In this document: in pieces, positions 1 through 6,659 of the stretch
Numbering within the stretch: position 1 is the first letter of the stretch
How the letters are laid out: each line of letters starts with the position of its first letter
DNA from: an uncultured Selenomonadales bacterium
Lineage (GTDB): Bacteria > Bacillota_C > Negativicutes > Selenomonadales > Selenomonadaceae
Reading direction: 5' to 3'
Assembly: GCA_937916025.1 (NCBI GenBank)
Contig: CALGGX010000178.1
Location: 1-10,207, forward strand
Length of the DNA: 10,207 nucleotides
Notes under the pieces: model-generated
The model's input: only the letters and a program-made list of their open reading frames with translations
Told to the model about the DNA's origin: nothing
Databases searched by the model: none
Position numbers and translations under genes: made by a program

Positions 1-77
1 TCGTAATTCGTAATGCGTAATTGAGAGTTCGATTGTTCATTATGCATTACGCATTACGCATTGCGCATTACGCATTA
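1..77. repeat. Seven-base tandem repeat with inverted copies, 3' of the DUF3084 gene
   Basis: From 38 to 77 the unit CATTACG is repeated about 5.7 times with small changes (CATTATG, CATTACG, CATTACG, CATTGCG, CATTACG, CATTA). At 2-22 three copies of the reverse complement occur (CGTAATT, CGTAATG, CGTAATT). The two blocks can fold into a stem in several registers around a loop at about 23-37. The repeat abuts the DUF3084 stop codon at 78-80, so minus-strand transcripts would carry it as a 3' hairpin. No U-run follows inside the window, so a classical terminator is not shown. It may be a dispersed genomic repeat. The left edge is cut by the window. Confidence 0.75.
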
Positions 78-1340
78 TCAATTGCCTTTCGGATGTTCGA
101 GTTTGACAATGACGCGCAAAGGTCCGAGCGTCGAGGTGTCTTCGCGAGCGTATGCCGTCAAATTGATCGGTCCCTTCAGCTCCGAAATCGCATCGACAAC
201 TTGATAAAATTGCGAGCCTTCCATTACGCCGACGGTTCCGCGAATCGGATCCGGCAAAACGCCCTTCGCTACCGCCGCGCGGTTCACTTCTCGCAAAAAG
301 TCGCGCACAACTTCTTCCGCCACGCCCGACTCGTTGATCTCGTACGCGCGCGACGCTATGAACTCATCTTTGGCGTATATGGTTTCATTCGCATACAGTT
401 CGAGACTCGAACGCACCGGTTCGCCGCGCATTAAATTCCCTGCCGCCGTAATTCGCAACACCACATCCGACTTGCCGGTCGCAATCCGGTTGATCGCCTC
501 GCGAAGTTCCGGCTGATATATCCAAAGCGATTCCTCTTGCCCCGAACGCTCCGAAACATTTATCGACGCCTGCTCCGCAAGCATATCAATATCTCGCGTG
601 ATCGACTCCTCGTCTCTGTTGCCGATAATCACGCCGCTTGCCAACACTTCGCCCGCGCGGAAGATGATATCGCCCTCGCGTATCGCCGTCAAACCGTTCC
701 GAAGCCGCTCCGTATGCTCTTCCAATTTCTTTTTGTCGTCCGCGAGCGACTCGTTGTCCGCATTCAGCTTTGCATTTTCGGAAGTCAGCGACTCGTTATC
801 CGACGCGAGATTTTGATTGTCGAGTGCAAGCATGTCATTCGCCGCTGCGAGTTTTTCATTATCCGATATCAGATTGTCATTGTCGTCGATCAATTTCGCG
901 TTCGTCAATTCGAGTTCGCGATTGCCCTCTTTCAATCGCTCGGACTCTTCGAGAAGCTCGGTCTGCTCATCTTGCAGTTGTTTGACATCTCTGCGCGATT
1001 GCTCGAGCGCATCGTTCGCCTTGTCGTATTCAATTTTCGCCGAGGCGAGCTCCTGCGAAGTAAAATTCAATTCTTGCCGCGCGGCGTCGAGACTCGCGTT
1101 CAGTTCGTCGAGTCCGAATAACGCCGTCCGAACTTCTTTCGACGCCAAACTCAACAATCCGATCGTCATACCGGTGATCAAAATGCCCGTTACGATTGTT
1201 ATGATTGTCGATGTATGTCGAGGGCGCAAACCGAACAGCGAGAGACGTTTCTTACCGATCTTCGTACCGAGTCGATCGCCGATGAAGGCAATCGCGCCGC
1301 CGCTTATCACCAACGCCGCTATCAAATATAATCCGTACAA
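78..1340 (-). CDS. DUF3084 domain-containing membrane-anchored coiled-coil protein
   Basis: The protein begins with a membrane segment and a GDRLGTKIGKKRLSLFGLRP motif, then a second membrane segment; this arrangement is typical of DUF3084 proteins of Negativicutes and cyanobacteria. A long charged coiled coil follows (about residues 75-220 from the TTG start), then a C-terminal globular part. Function is not established; the topology suggests an envelope or structural role. Within the coil, Leu recurs every seven residues with Asn at a fixed position between (DNA 723-893). The start chosen is TTG at 1340, seven bases after GAGG, which gives 420 residues and puts the first membrane segment at the N-terminus as in relatives. 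An in-frame ATG at 1406 (442 residues) and another at 1355 are alternatives, but neither has a visible ribosome binding site. It is divergent from the YitT gene. Confidence 0.85.
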   Translation of the reverse strand: MYGLYLIAALVISGGAIAFIGDRLGTKIGKKRLSLFGLRPRHTSTIITIVTGILITGMTIGLLSLASKEVRTALFGLDELNASLDAARQELNFTSQELASAKIEYDKANDALEQSRRDVKQLQDEQTELLEESERLKEGNRELELTNAKLIDDNDNLISDNEKLAAANDMLALDNQNLASDNESLTSENAKLNADNESLADDKKKLEEHTERLRNGLTAIREGDIIFRAGEVLASGVIIGNRDEESITRDIDMLAEQASINVSERSGQEESLWIYQPELREAINRIATGKSDVVLRITAAGNLMRGEPVRSSLELYANETIYAKDEFIASRAYEINESGVAEEVVRDFLREVNRAAVAKGVLPDPIRGTVGVMEGSQFYQVVDAISELKGPINLTAYAREDTSTLGPLRVIVKLEHPKGN

Positions 1341-1347
1341 CGTTGCA

Positions 1348-1351
1348 CCTC
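1348..1351 (-). promoter_or_regulatory. Ribosome binding site (GAGG) supporting the TTG start of the DUF3084 gene
   Basis: GAGG on the minus strand lies seven bases before TTG at 1340-1338. The upstream ATG at 1406 is preceded by GC-rich sequence without a Shine-Dalgarno match. Confidence 0.5.
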
Positions 1352-1405
1352 GCATTCCGAAATTACGATTGATTGTATCATCGTCGACGAATTTTATCAA
1401 GCCCA

Positions 1406-1434
1406 TTGCGCGCCGCCGCTCGATGAATTATAAT
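1406..1434 (+). promoter_or_regulatory. Predicted promoter of the YitT gene
   Basis: TTGCGC at 1406-1411 and a perfect TATAAT at 1429-1434 are separated by 17 bases. Transcription would start about 20 to 25 bases before the ATG at 1465, leaving a short leader that contains the AAGGAG site. Confidence 0.55.
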
Positions 1435-1453
1435 CACATCATCAAACATTCAA
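1427..1453 (-). promoter_or_regulatory. Predicted promoter of the DUF3084 gene
   Basis: On the minus strand TATAAT (1432-1427) is preceded by TTGAAT (1453-1448) at a short 15-base spacing. The -10 box overlaps the YitT -10 box on the other strand because ATTATAAT contains TATAAT in both directions. Transcription would start near 1420, leaving about 80 bases before the preferred TTG start. Confidence 0.4.
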
Positions 1454-1464
1454 GGAGAGAATCC

Positions 1465-2313
1465 ATGCAAAACAATCTCGTTTCGTATTTGAAAAAAGCA
1501 TTTCAGTTGTGCATCGGTACATTGATTGCGGCGGTCGGCTTGGAATTGTTTTTGATCCCGAACAACGTCATCGACGGCGGCGTCGTCGGTCTTTCGATCA
1601 TGGCGAGTTACGTCACCGGTTTGCCGCTCGGCGTCTTTTTGATTGCGCTCAACATTCCGTTCCTGTATCTCGGCTACAAACAAATCGGCAAGAGTTTTGC
1701 GATTTCGACTGTCGTGGCGATTTGTTTTCTCTCGGGCTGGTCGGAAGTTTTCGAGCCGTTTGAAAAAGTCACGAACGATCCGTTCCTCGCGGCAATTTTC
1801 GGCGGCATCATCGACGGCATCGGAGTCGGTTTGATCATGCGCGCGGGCGGTTCGCTCGACGGCACGGAGATCGTCGCCATCATTGCCGATAAGCGCACGG
1901 TCTTTTCTGTCGGCGAGATCGTCATGTTCATCAATTTATTCATACTCTCCGGCGCGGGGCTCCTCTTCGGCTGGGATAAGGCAATGTATTCGCTGTTCGC
2001 GTATTTCGTCATTGCGAAGATGATCGACATCGTGATCAAGGGGCTCGACGAGTCGTATGCGGTCATGATCGTCACCAATCACCCGGACGAATTGACGACG
2101 GCATTGAATTACAGAATGGGGCGCGGCGTTACGATCATCTACGGCGAGGGCGGTTACACTCATCAGGAGAAGCGCATTCTTCAATCGGTCGTCACTCGGC
2201 TCGAAGTCGACAAATTGAAGAGCATCGTGCATGAAATTGACGAGAATGCATTCATTACAATTTACGCCGTCAGCGAAGTCGTCGGCGGGCGTTTCAAAAA
2301 ACCCGGGCATTGA
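1465..2313 (+). CDS. YitT family membrane protein with C-terminal DUF2179 domain
   Basis: This 282-residue protein has five or six predicted membrane segments in its first two-thirds. The two halves of the membrane part carry related motifs, IPNNVIDGGVVG near residues 31-42 and AGGSLDGTEIVA near 127-138, the internal duplication typical of the YitT family. The C-terminal soluble part (about 195-282) contains GRGVT at 219-223 followed by YGEGGYT, the signature of DUF2179. The family is widespread in Firmicutes and its transport substrate is unknown. The ATG at 1465 follows AAGGAG by seven bases. The open frame extends far upstream, but that extension runs antisense through the DUF3084 gene and is not expected to be translated. 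The gene leads a likely two-gene operon with the periplasmic protein at 2333. Confidence 0.92.
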   Translation: MQNNLVSYLKKAFQLCIGTLIAAVGLELFLIPNNVIDGGVVGLSIMASYVTGLPLGVFLIALNIPFLYLGYKQIGKSFAISTVVAICFLSGWSEVFEPFEKVTNDPFLAAIFGGIIDGIGVGLIMRAGGSLDGTEIVAIIADKRTVFSVGEIVMFINLFILSGAGLLFGWDKAMYSLFAYFVIAKMIDIVIKGLDESYAVMIVTNHPDELTTALNYRMGRGVTIIYGEGGYTHQEKRILQSVVTRLEVDKLKSIVHEIDENAFITIYAVSEVVGGRFKKPGH

Positions 2314-2316
2314 TCG

Positions 2317-2323
2317 AAAGGGG
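2317..2323 (+). promoter_or_regulatory. Ribosome binding site (AAAGGGG) deciding a TTG start
   Basis: AAAGGGG lies nine bases before TTG at 2333, which opens directly onto a signal peptide. An in-frame TTG at 2324 would touch the site, and earlier in-frame ATGs lie inside the YitT gene. Confidence 0.55.
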
Positions 2324-2332
2324 TTGAGTTCA

Positions 2333-3028
2333 TTGAAAAAATTTTTGACCGGTCTGTTGATGTTGATGTTGATGATGACATTGACGGCGTCGGCGGCGGA
2401 AGAAAAAAAGCCGGTGCGGTTGGCGCGCCTGCCGATCATTTTTCTGTCGGAAATTCCCAACAAAGAAATTCGCATCGGCTTGGAATTAAAAATCAGCCGC
2501 GCGGTGCATCTGCCGCTCAATAAGACGCTGAAGGCAATCGACTACATTCCGGTTGACGAGTCGAAATCGGCAATGCAGGACATGTGGGATAAAGTCAGCA
2601 AGAAGGGCAGAAAAAAGGCGAAATTTCAAGACGCGATGGAGCCTCTGGCGAAAAAATTGGACGCAGATTTGATCGTGTGTCCGGTGTTGCGTCGATTCAG
2701 CGAAACGATATTTCCGAGCACGGGACTGTCGATGACGAGCGAAGAGCACATGATCAGCAATGCGTCGGTTGAATTGATCATCTACGATGCCAAGACGAAG
2801 GAGATCACCACAAAAAAAGAGACGCGCTCTTACAACGGCGAGGCGTCGAATTGGGGCACGGCGAGATTTTTGGCGGAAGATTGCATGACGACGGCAATCG
2901 ACAAGACGGGTTTGCGTCGAAAGGTGATGAGTTACTTGCCCGCGCGCAATCGGATCGATCCGTCTTCGGACATGCCGAAAGCGATCGAGCGCGAAACCGT
3001 CGAGCACAAAACTATCGAGCGGCAGTGA
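2333..3028 (+). CDS. Predicted periplasmic protein of unknown function
   Basis: From the TTG at 2333 the product has about 231 residues. It starts with two lysines, a Leu/Met-rich hydrophobic stretch and an Ala-Ser-Ala-Ala end, a typical Sec signal peptide with likely cleavage near residue 22. There is no lipobox Cys. The mature part has a segment reading LDADLIVCPVLRRF, then alternating strands and YDAKTKEITTKKETRSY. This resembles the layout of small envelope proteins with a TolB-N/CsgG/GNA1162-like alpha-beta fold, which is an impression of fold, not a family match. The tail is highly charged. The gene begins 19 bases after the YitT stop, so the two are probably co-transcribed. Its last 17 bases overlap the end of the convergent MFS gene. 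Confidence 0.75.
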   Translation: MKKFLTGLLMLMLMMTLTASAAEEKKPVRLARLPIIFLSEIPNKEIRIGLELKISRAVHLPLNKTLKAIDYIPVDESKSAMQDMWDKVSKKGRKKAKFQDAMEPLAKKLDADLIVCPVLRRFSETIFPSTGLSMTSEEHMISNASVELIIYDAKTKEITTKKETRSYNGEASNWGTARFLAEDCMTTAIDKTGLRRKVMSYLPARNRIDPSSDMPKAIERETVEHKTIERQ

Positions 3029-4193
3029 GATATTTGCGTCGGACGGCGGCACTCATGGCGATTAAGATCGTTCCTGCCGCGAAAAAGACGTATTTCATGC
3101 CGAAGAACGAGGCGATTGCTCCTCCGAACAGCGGTCCGATAACGCAACCGATCTGTTGAGATGCAAACAGCAAGCCGAAGATGCGACCTTTATACTCGGG
3201 CGGAGTTTTTTCTGCGAGCGTGGCGTGGATTGACGGATGTATCGCGCTAAAAAACAGCCCGCCCGCGAATTGCATAGTGGCGAAAAACATGATCTCGACA
3301 GCGAAGCCTTGAATGATCGTGCAGATGCCCGCGCCGAGCATTCCGAGCGTCATTGCGAGGTAAAAGCCGCGCTTTTGACCGAACTTGCCCCAGAGCGGAG
3401 CGGCGATCGCGCCTGCAATTCCGCCGAGCGAAAACACGACTCCGGCGACGAGGATCAACGCGCCGATCTGCCCCGCGAGTCTCGCAATGTAAGTCGTCAA
3501 GATCGGTTGCAGGATCAGAATGAACATTTGCGTCAGCGTTCCGAAGATCATCATGTTGCGGACGTCGGGAATTTTCCAAAGCTCGAGCTTTTCGGACGGT
3601 TGAGAAGCGTCGGGCTTTTGATTTTCTCCGCGCGGTTCTTTGATCAAAAACACGAACATCAAACAGTTGATGAACAATGCGGCGGCTCCGATGAAAAACG
3701 ATACGCGCATGCCGAAATTGGTTGCGAGCAGACCGCCGAGCAGAGGTCCGATCACTCCGCCCGCCGTCAAAGTGCCGTTCATTACGCCGAGACAAAAACC
3801 GAGTTTGTTCGGCGGCGCGACGAGCGACATGATTGCCAAATCCATCGGCCACAGTCCGGCGGCAAATCCCATGAACGCGCGCATCAACATCAACTGAAAC
3901 GGCGTTTCGACAATGCCGCCGAGGAAGTAACTGATCGAAATCAGAAGTGCCGAGCGGATTGCCATCAAACGTTTGCCTTTCGTATCGGCGAGTTTGCCCC
4001 AGATCGGAGCCATGATCCCCGCCACGACGAAAGTCGCCGAAAACACGACGCCCGACCACATGTTGACATCATCATTCGATACGCCGAGTTCGGAAGTCAA
4101 ATACATCGGCAGGAACGGGATGATCATCGTGTAGCTCGACGACATGAAGAAGATGTTGCAAACGAGAATTGCGAGTACCGATTTCCAATTCAA
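3012..4193 (-). CDS. MFS multidrug efflux transporter, MdtG-like (DHA1 family)
   Basis: This inner-membrane proton-coupled exporter of about 393 residues has 12 predicted membrane segments. Near the N-terminus it reads NWKSVLAI, then NMWSGVVFSATF and APIWGKLADTKGKRLM. These closely match the start of MdtG-type DHA1 drug exporters, and GKLADTKGKR is the MFS loop 2-3 motif. A GVIGPLLGGLLA stretch matches the antiporter motif in segment 5. A charged central loop (KEPRGENQKPDASQ region) separates the two six-helix halves. The start chosen is TTG at 4193, eight bases after GGAGG (4206-4202), and it begins directly before NWK as in relatives. An upstream ATG at 4244 would add 17 residues without a binding site. 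Substrate unknown. It converges on the gene at 2333. Confidence 0.88.
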   Translation of the reverse strand: MNWKSVLAILVCNIFFMSSSYTMIIPFLPMYLTSELGVSNDDVNMWSGVVFSATFVVAGIMAPIWGKLADTKGKRLMAIRSALLISISYFLGGIVETPFQLMLMRAFMGFAAGLWPMDLAIMSLVAPPNKLGFCLGVMNGTLTAGGVIGPLLGGLLATNFGMRVSFFIGAAALFINCLMFVFLIKEPRGENQKPDASQPSEKLELWKIPDVRNMMIFGTLTQMFILILQPILTTYIARLAGQIGALILVAGVVFSLGGIAGAIAAPLWGKFGQKRGFYLAMTLGMLGAGICTIIQGFAVEIMFFATMQFAGGLFFSAIHPSIHATLAEKTPPEYKGRIFGLLFASQQIGCVIGPLFGGAIASFFGMKYVFFAAGTILIAMSAAVRRKYLTAAR

Positions 4194-4201
4194 AGCACTC
4201 A

Positions 4202-4206
4202 CCTCC
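4202..4206 (-). promoter_or_regulatory. Ribosome binding site (GGAGG) deciding the TTG start of the MFS gene
   Basis: GGAGG on the minus strand is eight bases from TTG at 4193. The alternative ATG at 4244 lies upstream of this site. Confidence 0.6.
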
Positions 4207-4213
4207 GCCGATA

Positions 4214-4222
4214 ATTGTAACA
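4214..4222 (-). promoter_or_regulatory. Possible extended -10 element for the MFS gene
   Basis: On the minus strand the sequence reads TGTTACAAT, an extended -10 pattern (TG, one base, TACAAT). The only -35-like hexamer upstream is TTGTCG at a loose 19-base spacing. Transcription would begin next to the GGAGG site, leaving a very short leader, so this is a weak call. Confidence 0.3.
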
Positions 4223-4256
4223 TGCCATCGATGCTCGGCGACAAAAATTTTTCGCT

Positions 4257-4285
4257 TTGACAGTATTTGTCGATTAATGTATAAT
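4257..4285 (+). promoter_or_regulatory. Consensus promoter of the tRNA-Arg gene
   Basis: A perfect TTGACA (4257-4262) and a perfect TATAAT (4280-4285) are separated by exactly 17 bases. The -10 box ends 13 bases before the tRNA, so transcription would start a few bases ahead of the mature 5' end. Sigma-70-type consensus of this quality is usual for stable RNA genes. Confidence 0.85.
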
Positions 4286-4298
4286 TTTATCAGCCCAT

Positions 4299-4375
4299 GC
4301 GGTTGTAGCTCAGCAGGATAGAGCGTCTGCCTCCTAAGCAGCAGGTCGCGCGTTCGAATCGCGCCAATCGCACCA
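4299..4375 (+). tRNA. tRNA-Arg, anticodon CCU
   Basis: A full 77-base cloverleaf is visible with CCA encoded. The acceptor arms GCGGTTG and CAATCGC pair at all seven positions with one G-U. The D stem is GCTC/GAGC. The anticodon loop CTCCTAA has CCT at positions 34-36, so it reads the Arg codon AGG. The T arm is GCGCG, TTCGAAT, CGCGC. The outermost anticodon-stem pair (27-43) is a U-C mismatch, which is tolerable. It is a solitary gene between the divergent MFS gene and the convergent MATE gene. Confidence 0.95.
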
Positions 4376-4384
4376 TTTTTTTTT
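4376..4384 (+). terminator. T-run after tRNA-Arg, possible terminator
   Basis: Nine consecutive T bases follow the CCA end directly. There is no separate hairpin before them, so termination would depend on the tRNA's own acceptor and T-arm structure. On the minus strand nothing like a terminator is seen after the MATE stop at 4401. Confidence 0.4.
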
Positions 4385-4400
4385 GCTCGAATTTACGTTT

Positions 4401-5750
4401 TCATGCTCCGAAAATTTGTTTGAATGAGATGCCGTTCGACTTCAAAAACGATCGGATCAGAAGAAAGGCAATCGCCGCCTCCGCGAAATCTTGAGCGGCA
4501 TAACTCAGTGCCACCCACTCCGGCGACAACATTTTCGGCAAAAACACAATCAGCGGCATCTGAACGACGAACGGCAATAAACTTATTGCCACGTTGCGCC
4601 ACTCGTCCTCCAACGCCGCCATGATTCCGCTCAACCAAGTATAAAGACCGACGAACGGCTGCATCACAAATGACAGTCGCAAAAATGTTATCATCTCCGA
4701 CGTCACGGCTTCGCCCTCGTCGACGAATACTCTCGCAATCTCTTCGGTAAATATCATCAGCGGCAAATATATTATGAATGTCAAAATTATCGTCAGGCAA
4801 AATCCGAAGCGCATCACGCGAAGACAATGTTGTTTTTGATTGGCGGCGAATAATTTACTGACCAACGGTTGAATGCCCGTATCCAATCCGTTCAGCGGCA
4901 GATAAACAAATGTCAAAATTACGTTTGAAAGTGCCGCCGCCGCCAGCAATTTTGCCGCGTCATACTCGAGAAGTACGGCATTCAAAAGATATTCGATGAC
5001 GAACGACATTAAAGTGGCGATCGCAAAGCCCGCACCGATTTTAAACTCCGTCGCAATGTATTCGAGCCCGCTCAATCCGAACGGCGTCGTCAATTTCTGT
5101 TTCGAGTATTTGAAATACCAAATCGAGATCAGCGCGCCCGACGCTTGCGAGATGAACGTCGCCGTTGCCGCGCCCTGCATTCCCCAATCGAATACGATGA
5201 TGAACAGCGCATCCAAAATGACGTTCAGAAATGCCGTCGAGCCGGTAAAGTAAAAGACATGCGTCGGGCGTTCCGTGCAACGCATGAATGTCGACGTCAG
5301 GTAGATTGTCAGCAGGAACGGCACGCTGCATAATGTGATTTTCAGAAAGTCGACCGCCGTTTCGACGATGCTATATTCCTCGGGATCGTTTGCAAGCAGA
5401 GCGAGCATCGGTTCAATGAAGAAATTGCCCGCAATCACGAAAATTATTCCGATAAGGAGCGCGCAAACGTAATTGGTGCGCATGATTTTCTCGGCAAGCG
5501 TCGTTTTGCCCGCGCCGATTTCTTGCGAGACGACCGCGCTCGCTCCCGTCTCGAACAGCACTCCGAGCGAAGCAAAAATGACCGTGACGGGAAAAATCAA
5601 CGCCATGGCTTCCAAACCGTCCGTGCCGATCCAATTGCCGATGAAAAACGCATCTGTCATCGTGTAAACGCAACCGGCAAGCAACGCGGCGAAGGTCGAG
5701 CCGCCGTATTTCAGAATTTCGATTACAGTTGACGAAAAATCGCTTCGCAT
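4401..5750 (-). CDS. MATE family efflux transporter
   Basis: This inner-membrane protein of 449 residues has about 12 membrane segments, the usual MATE length. The N-terminal half shows the typical start (ILKYGGSTFAALLAGCVYTMTDAFFIGNWIG) with an acidic residue in the first segment region, followed by FETGASAVVSQEIGAGK, the conserved loop after segment 2. The second half repeats this pattern (PLNGLDTGIQPLVSKLFAANQ). Sequence style is closer to DinF/NorM-type bacterial proteins than to plant or fungal ones. MATE proteins export cationic drugs or metabolites using sodium or proton gradients. The ATG follows GGAGG by 11 bases; that site overlaps the end of the DUF2156 gene, six bases upstream. 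It is the last gene of the minus-strand set, so exporting the product of the two genes before it is a reasonable inference. Confidence 0.93.
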   Translation of the reverse strand: MRSDFSSTVIEILKYGGSTFAALLAGCVYTMTDAFFIGNWIGTDGLEAMALIFPVTVIFASLGVLFETGASAVVSQEIGAGKTTLAEKIMRTNYVCALLIGIIFVIAGNFFIEPMLALLANDPEEYSIVETAVDFLKITLCSVPFLLTIYLTSTFMRCTERPTHVFYFTGSTAFLNVILDALFIIVFDWGMQGAATATFISQASGALISIWYFKYSKQKLTTPFGLSGLEYIATEFKIGAGFAIATLMSFVIEYLLNAVLLEYDAAKLLAAAALSNVILTFVYLPLNGLDTGIQPLVSKLFAANQKQHCLRVMRFGFCLTIILTFIIYLPLMIFTEEIARVFVDEGEAVTSEMITFLRLSFVMQPFVGLYTWLSGIMAALEDEWRNVAISLLPFVVQMPLIVFLPKMLSPEWVALSYAAQDFAEAAIAFLLIRSFLKSNGISFKQIFGA

Positions 5751-5756
5751 CGAAAA

Positions 5757-6659
5757 TTAATCCTCCGGCGGCGCATACGTCACCATGTACTTTTTCAACA
5801 TGGCAATCGGTTGCAGATGTTCTTTGAAGAAACGCAAATTCTCCTCGCCCGCATCATCCATGATGTTGGCAGTCAGAATGCCGCGTTTCAATTGCATTTC
5901 CGCGTCGTACCAATACGCAAATTGATTCAAGCCTCTGATGCCGTAATCCGTCTTTGCAAACAGCCCGATTGAATACGTGTCGGTTATCTGCTCGTCAACG
6001 GAATAAGCGGCGATCCGACCGTCGACACGCACCGCAAAGCCGAACAGATTTTTCAGCTCATTCCAATGCGCCAGCGCGTAATGAAAGATCGAGTTATCTT
6101 CATTCGCCTCGACAACGTGCTCGACGCGCGCCTGAAGATTTTCCTCCGCGCCCGCTTGAAATTGCCGAAGCTCGTCAAAAATCTCGGGCGAGATCTCCTC
6201 GACGCGATAATCGTAATTCTTCTCGAAGCCGTTTCGAGCGATACGCAATTTCTTCAGCTTGCCGCCTTCCAATTTCGACATGCGTTCGGTGCTCAAAATG
6301 TAATCCCAGTTGTCGCGATACTCCTCAACTTCAATCGCATTGCCGAGCTCGCGCAGCCAAATGTTGACGCGATATTCCGGAATGAAATTAAAAGCCGTCC
6401 CCGCCGGTACATGTTTCTTGAAAACGTCCCGCCAATCAATCGCATCCCAATCGCCCATCGGCGCACTCCAATATTCCTCGCCGTCGATGATCATTTTATG
6501 CCAGCAAAGCTCAGCCGCATAACCGCGCTGAATGCTCAATATATCTTTGTAGCCCGACACAATTGTCGGTGAGCCGTTCGACGGCATTTGCCTGCAACGA
6601 CGGAAATACTCCAAATGCCGATCGACATCTTCAATGCCGAAGTCTTGAAAATCGATCAT
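5757..6659 (-). CDS. DUF2156 domain protein, GNAT-fold (phosphatidylglycerol lysyltransferase C-terminal-like)
   Basis: This soluble 300-residue protein matches the DUF2156 pattern. It has a YILSTERMSKLEGGKLKKLR motif at about 120-139 (family form: Y, then L-GKK-hkkRN), ARNGF soon after, FAKTDYGIRGLNQF at 234-247 (family form: eKad, Gayq) and NIMDDAGEENLRFFKEHLQP at 265-284 (family form: NreeDlG, LrkaK). It lacks the membrane domain of MprF. DUF2156 adopts two GNAT-like folds, and the characterised relatives transfer an amino acid from aminoacyl-tRNA; whether this one does is inference. The ATG overlaps the stop of the condensation-domain gene as ATGA, with GGAGG ten bases upstream inside that gene, so the two are translationally coupled. 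Confidence 0.85.
   Translation of the reverse strand: MIDFQDFGIEDVDRHLEYFRRCRQMPSNGSPTIVSGYKDILSIQRGYAAELCWHKMIIDGEEYWSAPMGDWDAIDWRDVFKKHVPAGTAFNFIPEYRVNIWLRELGNAIEVEEYRDNWDYILSTERMSKLEGGKLKKLRIARNGFEKNYDYRVEEISPEIFDELRQFQAGAEENLQARVEHVVEANEDNSIFHYALAHWNELKNLFGFAVRVDGRIAAYSVDEQITDTYSIGLFAKTDYGIRGLNQFAYWYDAEMQLKRGILTANIMDDAGEENLRFFKEHLQPIAMLKKYMVTYAPPED

Noticed and set aside
38..77. CRISPR-like array
   Set aside because: The units are seven bases long and contiguous, with no spacers and no cas genes.
817..1464. N-terminal extension of the YitT frame upstream of 1465
   Set aside because: It is Ser-rich antisense sequence of the DUF3084 gene. The AAGGAG site and the family alignment both place the start at 1465.
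3237..4214. Long open frame on the plus strand, antisense to the MFS gene
   Set aside because: Its product is rich in Arg, His, Glu and Asp with no domain pattern or hydrophobic core. The codon bias of the MFS gene explains the lack of stops.
4299..4384. tRNA as an integration site for a mobile element
   Set aside because: No integrase gene and no repeated copy of the tRNA 3' end were noticed in the window.
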